A stretch of DNA of 11,221 bases from Chloroflexota bacterium (GTDB taxonomy: Bacteria > Chloroflexota > Anaerolineae > CG2-30-64-16), in NCBI GenBank assembly GCA_029555885.1, contig JAKPQT010000230.1, positions 1 through 11,221 of the forward strand. Reading direction: 5' to 3'. The notes below the pieces were generated by a model. The model saw nothing but the letters and a program-made list of their open reading frames with translations. It searched no databases and had not been told where the DNA came from. This document shows, piece by piece, positions 8,077-11,221 of this stretch (positions are counted from its first letter, which is position 1; each line of letters starts with the position of its first letter). The translations under genes were made by a program, and so were the position numbers.

Positions 8077-8125
8077 TCCCTGTCCATCGTCCCTTGTGGA
8101 GGCAACCCCTGCGGTTACTCCGGGT

Positions 8126-9307
8126 TCACCCCAGTTCAGCCAGCACCGCAGTCAGCCGCTCGACGAGCGTGTCGATCTCCGCGCGCGTAATGATCAGCGG
8201 GGGCACGAAGCGGAGCGTCTGCGGGCCGGCGTTGACGAGCAGCAGGCCGTGGCGATACCCCGCGTTGACGACATCCGCCGCTGGGATGTCCAGGTCGGCG
8301 CCGACCATCAGCCCGCGGCCGCGGATTTCCGTGATGTGCGGCGAGTTGAGTTCCTCCAGCCGTTCCTTGAGGTATTCGCCCTTCGCGGCCACCTCTGCCA
8401 GGAACTTAGGCCGGTCCACCTGGTCGAGCAGCGCCTCTGCGACCGAGGCGACGAGCGGCGAACCGGCGAACGTGCTGCCGTGGTCGCCGGGGTGCATGAC
8501 CGCGCCAACCGTCTCGCGCATGAGGATCGCGCCCATCGGCAGGCCGCCCGCGAGCGGCTTCGCCGCGGTCAGCAGGTCAGGCGTGACGCCGTAGCCCTGA
8601 TAAGCCCACAGCTTGCCGCTGCGGCCGACGCCGCACTGCACTTCGTCGAAAATCAGCAGCGCGTTGTGCCGGTCGCACAGGTCACGCAGGCCCGCGAGGA
8701 ACTCCGGTGTCGCGGGGTGGACGCCGCCCTCGCCCTGCACCGGCTCGACGATGGCCGCACACACGCTGTCATCGAACGCGGCCGCAGCGCCGGCCAGGTC
8801 GTTGAAGGGGGCGATGCGCACGCCGGGCAGCAGCGGGCGGAAGGGCGCCTGGTATTTCTCGCGCGGGGTCGCGGCCAGCGCGCCGAAGGTGCGCCCGTGG
8901 AACGCGTTGGTGAATGCAACGATGACGTGCTTCTCCGGCCCGTAGTGGTCATGGGCCCACTTGCGCGCAAACTTGAACGCACCCTCGTTTGCCTCCGCGC
9001 CCGAATTGCAGAAGAAAACGCGGTCTGCAAAGCTGCCCGCACACAGCCGCGCGGCGAGCCGGGCATGCGGCGCGGTGTGGTACAGGTTGGAGGTGTGCCA
9101 CAGCTTGCCGGCCTGTCCGGTCAGCGCGGCGACAAGGGCCGGGTGCGCATGGCCGAGCGCGTTGACGGCAATGCCCGCCACGCAGTCCAGGTACGCGTGG
9201 CCCTGCGTGTCATACACCCAGCACCCTTCGCCGTGATCCAGCACGAACGGCGCCCGCGCATACGTCTGCAACACATGCTGCCCTTCCAGGGCCATGATGT
9301 CTTCCAT
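8126..9307 (-). CDS. argD: Acetylornithine aminotransferase
   Basis: ArgD converts N-acetylglutamate semialdehyde and glutamate to N-acetylornithine, with PLP as cofactor. The 393-residue class III aminotransferase has YLDCVAGIAVNALGHAHP (39-56), the phosphate loop NSGAEANEGAFKFAR (101-115), FHGRT (136-140), the cofactor Asp221 in FDEVQCGVGRSG, the Schiff-base Lys250 in AAKPLAGGLPMGA, and HGSTFAGSPL (276-285). Length matches the family. The ATG at 9307 has GGGGGAG three to four bases upstream; the internal ATG at 9295 is too far from it. It lies between argB and the acetyltransferase gene. Closely related succinylornithine, ornithine or LysW-carrier aminotransferases share these motifs, but argJ, argB and argC alongside make acetylornithine the natural substrate. 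Confidence 0.95.
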   Translation of the reverse strand: MEDIMALEGQHVLQTYARAPFVLDHGEGCWVYDTQGHAYLDCVAGIAVNALGHAHPALVAALTGQAGKLWHTSNLYHTAPHARLAARLCAGSFADRVFFCNSGAEANEGAFKFARKWAHDHYGPEKHVIVAFTNAFHGRTFGALAATPREKYQAPFRPLLPGVRIAPFNDLAGAAAAFDDSVCAAIVEPVQGEGGVHPATPEFLAGLRDLCDRHNALLIFDEVQCGVGRSGKLWAYQGYGVTPDLLTAAKPLAGGLPMGAILMRETVGAVMHPGDHGSTFAGSPLVASVAEALLDQVDRPKFLAEVAAKGEYLKERLEELNSPHITEIRGRGLMVGADLDIPAADVVNAGYRHGLLLVNAGPQTLRFVPPLIITRAEIDTLVERLTAVLAELG

Positions 9308-9330
9308 CTTCTCCCCCTTCCGTGAAGAGG

Positions 9331-9476
9331 TGACAAGGTGACCGGGTGATAAGGTGACGGGGTGAGTTGGAGTGGTAGCTTCAACCCGGTTTGGTTGTGG
9401 ACCACGCTCACTGTGTTACCGGCTAAAGCCTCCACTCCAAGTCACCTTGTCACCGTGTCACCCCTTCACCTTGTCA
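9331..9476. repeat. 146-bp inverted repeat with 45-bp arms between argB and argD
   Basis: The arms 9331-9375 and 9432-9476 are inverted copies of each other with 38 of 45 positions matching, around a 56-nt middle. The outer parts of both arms are degenerate octamers such as AAGGTGAC, CGGGGTGA and ACGGTGAC. The inner ends are a perfect 9-bp inverted pair, TTGGAGTGG (9367-9375) and CCACTCCAA (9432-9440). The element begins five bases after the argB stop codon and ends 23 bp before argD, so the argB-argD transcript would carry a long hairpin. No clear target-site duplication and no coding capacity. Confidence 0.88.
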
Positions 9477-9481
9477 GGTCG

Positions 9482-10252
9482 TCATCCTCGTATAATCGCG
9501 GTGCCGTTGGCGCTCGCAAGGCCGGCGAGGTCGGTGATGACGGCCTGGTACACGCCGCTCTGGACGGCCTCCGTCGCGGAGCGCACCTTCGGGATCATGC
9601 CGCCCGTAATGTGTCCATCCGCAATCAGCCCCTCGATCTGGCTGACGGTCAGCCCGCGCATCGTTCGCCCTGTGACCTGCACGCCGGGCACGTTGCTCAC
9701 GAAGACCAGCCGCGTGGCCTCGACGGCCCGCGCGACGCCCGCGGCCACATGGTCGGCGTTGACGTTGTAGGCCAGCCCATCCTCGCCCAGCGAAACCGGC
9801 GAGATGACCGGGGTCACGCCGAGGTCCAGCAGTTGGAGCAGCGCCTCGCCGTTGACATATCCGACCTGGCCCACCCGGCCCAGGCTGCGCCCGTTGACCG
9901 AGAGCGGCGTCACGCGCACCAGCCCCAGGTCCACGCCGGTCAATCCCAGCGCGTCGACCTTGCCGTTGACCAGCCAGCGCACCAGCCGCGTGTTGACGAC
10001 CCCGTTGAGCACCATCTCGACCAGCCGGAGGCTCTCCTCCGAGGTGGCGCGCAGCCCCTCCACCGTCTCGAACCCGACGCCGAGCTGCCCGTGCAGGTCC
10101 GCAATCTCCTTGCCGCCGCCGTGGACGATGATGACCGCGTGCTCTGCCAGGAGGCTGCGCACGGCATCGACGAACCCGGCGAGGAATGCCTCGTCCTCGA
10201 CCTGGTTGCCGCCAATCTTCAGGACGATAACCGGCTTATCGTGTGTACTCAT
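9482..10252 (-). CDS. argB: Acetylglutamate kinase
   Basis: ArgB phosphorylates N-acetylglutamate with ATP, the second step of arginine synthesis. The 256-residue amino-acid kinase has VLKIGGN with Lys12 near the N-terminus, VHGGGKEI (43-50), EGLRATSEE with Arg68 as the substrate-carboxylate contact, YNVNADHVA (162-170) with Asp167, and TGGMIPKV (216-223) with Lys222. The Asp167-Lys222 spacing of 55 equals that of the E. coli pair D162 and K217. Arg68 and the argJ gene nearby argue for acetylglutamate rather than the LysW-linked aminoadipate substrate. Only a few residues precede the first strand, so the extra N-terminal helix of arginine-inhibited hexameric kinases is absent. The ATG at 10252 overlaps the argC stop codon (ATGA), so translation is probably coupled. 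The same frame is open upstream into argC, but that part is not ArgB-like. Confidence 0.96.
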   Translation of the reverse strand: MSTHDKPVIVLKIGGNQVEDEAFLAGFVDAVRSLLAEHAVIIVHGGGKEIADLHGQLGVGFETVEGLRATSEESLRLVEMVLNGVVNTRLVRWLVNGKVDALGLTGVDLGLVRVTPLSVNGRSLGRVGQVGYVNGEALLQLLDLGVTPVISPVSLGEDGLAYNVNADHVAAGVARAVEATRLVFVSNVPGVQVTGRTMRGLTVSQIEGLIADGHITGGMIPKVRSATEAVQSGVYQAVITDLAGLASANGTAIIRG

Positions 10253-11221
10253 AGGAGTCCCATCCGTTCGTCCAGCCCGCACATGATGTTCATGTTTTGG
10301 ATAGCCTGGCCCGAGGCACCCTTGATGAGGTTGTCGATGCTGGCGGTGACGATAAGGGTCATTGTGTTGGGCACGAAGGTCAGACCGATGGCGATGTAGT
10401 TCGTGTGGACCGTGTGGGCCAGCGTCGCGACCTGGCCCGCGGGCAGCAGGTTGACGAACGGCTCGCTGTTGTAGGTGGCCGCGTACTGCTCGCGCACCTG
10501 TGCCTCGGTGACGCCCGCGGGCAGGTTGACGTAAATGGTAGAGAGGATGCCGCGGTTGACGGGCAGCAGGTGGGGCGAGAAGATGAGCTGCCAGCCGTCC
10601 TGCGCCGCGCCCCCGGCGAGCTTCAGTTCCTGCTCCATTTCCGCGAGGTGGCGGTGCACCCGGCCGATGCTGTACGGGCTGAAGTTTTCGCTCGCCTCGA
10701 CGAAATGCGTCTTGAGCGATGGCGTGCGGCCCGCGCCGGAGATGCCCGACTTGCTGTCCGCGATGACCGTGCCCGTCAGCCAGCCACAGCGCGCCAGCGG
10801 CGCGAGCCCGAGGATGACGCTGGTCGGGTAACAGCCCGGGTTGGCGACGAGCTGCGTCCGGGCGATGGCGGCCCGATAGAGTTCGGGCAGGCCGTATACG
10901 GCCTCGGCCAGCAGCGCGGTCTCGTGGTGCGGGTGGTTGTACCATGTCTCATAGACCGCGGGGTCGTGCAGCCGGTAGTCCGCGCTGAGGTCGACCACGC
11001 GCGCGCCGGCTGCGCGGGCGGCGGCGACGGGCGCCTGGCTGGCCGCGTGGGGCAGGCAGCAGAACACCACGTCTGCGGCGGCCAGGTCCGCGTCCGCCAG
11101 CTTGACGAGCGTGCGCTGCCCGATGGTGGGCGGAACCGCGAATGCGTCACCGAACCGCTGCCCGGCCGAGTTCTCGGAGGTCAGCCACACGAGCTCCGCC
11201 TCGGGGTGGCGCTGCAGCAGG
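10249..11221 (-). CDS. argC: N-acetyl-gamma-glutamyl-phosphate reductase, partial (N-terminus beyond right edge)
   Basis: ArgC reduces N-acetylglutamyl phosphate to the semialdehyde with NADPH, between the ArgB and ArgD steps. The frame is open to the window edge. Ten residues reading LLQRHPEAEL precede a GTG at 11190 and match the usual ArgC region after the GGTGYTG loop, so roughly 20-25 N-terminal residues, including the nucleotide loop, lie outside the window; 11190 is not the true start. Visible landmarks are VFCCLPHAAS, VVDLSADYRL, YGLPELYR, the catalytic cysteine in ANPGCYPTS (Cys codon at 10831-10833), SGISGAGR, and SPHLLPVNRGIL. The stop codon overlaps the argB start by four bases. 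It is the most upstream arg gene visible, so the main arg promoter is probably to the right of the window. Confidence 0.96.
   Translation of the reverse strand, partial: LLQRHPEAELVWLTSENSAGQRFGDAFAVPPTIGQRTLVKLADADLAAADVVFCCLPHAASQAPVAAARAAGARVVDLSADYRLHDPAVYETWYNHPHHETALLAEAVYGLPELYRAAIARTQLVANPGCYPTSVILGLAPLARCGWLTGTVIADSKSGISGAGRTPSLKTHFVEASENFSPYSIGRVHRHLAEMEQELKLAGGAAQDGWQLIFSPHLLPVNRGILSTIYVNLPAGVTEAQVREQYAATYNSEPFVNLLPAGQVATLAHTVHTNYIAIGLTFVPNTMTLIVTASIDNLIKGASGQAIQNMNIMCGLDERMGLL

Noticed and set aside
8012..9325. Long open frame (437 codons) on the plus strand opposite argD and the GNAT gene
   Set aside because: It spans two well-supported minus-strand genes and their spacer and shows no protein motifs.
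9331..9476. CRISPR array or insertion sequence at the argB-argD repeat
   Set aside because: Words are 7-8 nt, without regular unique spacers; no transposase frame and no clear target-site duplication.
10253..10945. Upstream extension of the argB frame as an N-terminal fusion domain
   Set aside because: It lies wholly inside argC in another frame, is low-complexity Arg/Pro/Ala-rich, and the ATG at 10252 with the ATGA overlap is a normal start.
8126..11221. LysW-dependent lysine/arginine carrier pathway (LysZ/LysY/LysJ) instead of the acetyl pathway
   Set aside because: No LysW-like small acidic carrier gene is visible, ArgB keeps the GLRxT arginine, and argJ in the same cluster is specific to acetylated intermediates.

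Overview
The window comes from a GC-rich bacterial chromosome and holds nine protein genes. The left quarter is a divergent sugar-kinase/aminotransferase locus with a DeoR-type regulator. The right three quarters is an arginine-biosynthesis cluster on the minus strand. No RNA genes, CRISPR arrays, insertion sequences or phage genes are visible. The gene mix, the single-domain N-acetylglutamate-synthase-like GNAT protein, the ACT-less homoserine dehydrogenase and intergenic spacers made of short repeated words all suggest Chloroflexota or a similar environmental lineage. No phylogenetic marker is present, so this is only a moderate-to-weak inference.

Left region (1-3733). A DeoR-family regulator, cut by the left window edge, follows an FGGY-family carbohydrate kinase on the minus strand, and the two look like one operon. 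Divergent from the kinase, on the plus strand, is an unusually long class III PLP aminotransferase (519 aa) with about 95 extra N-terminal residues. The AT-rich divergent spacer holds two back-to-back sigma-70-like promoters, each with a perfect TTGACA -35 box. It also holds three direct copies of a CGAAA(T)CAtAA-type word spaced about three and two helical turns apart, a likely operator for the DeoR protein. The pairing suggests a co-regulated pathway handling an amino or keto sugar or a related compound, with unknown substrate.

Right region (3775-11221, transcribed right to left). The order is argC (5' end missing), argB, argD, a GNAT N-acetylglutamate-synthase-like gene, a homoserine dehydrogenase, argG, argJ. 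Together these supply acetyl-glutamate (GNAT protein and ArgJ), convert it to acetylornithine (ArgB, ArgC, ArgD), recycle the acetyl group (ArgJ), and carry out the citrulline-to-argininosuccinate step (ArgG). Ornithine carbamoyltransferase, argininosuccinate lyase and carbamoyl-phosphate synthetase are not in the window. argC and argB overlap by ATGA. The arg cluster ends at argJ, convergent with the aminotransferase, and a GC-rich hairpin fills the 41-bp gap.

Spacers. The three largest gaps inside the arg cluster are each filled by a different family of short degenerate tandem words (about 7-8 nt), arranged as two facing arms and so able to fold into long hairpins. All three families share the core RGTNAC (GGTTAC, AGTAAC, GGTGAC). 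This organised spacer architecture is the most unusual non-coding signal in the window. The most interesting protein-level signal is the unassigned long aminotransferase under shared control with the sugar kinase.
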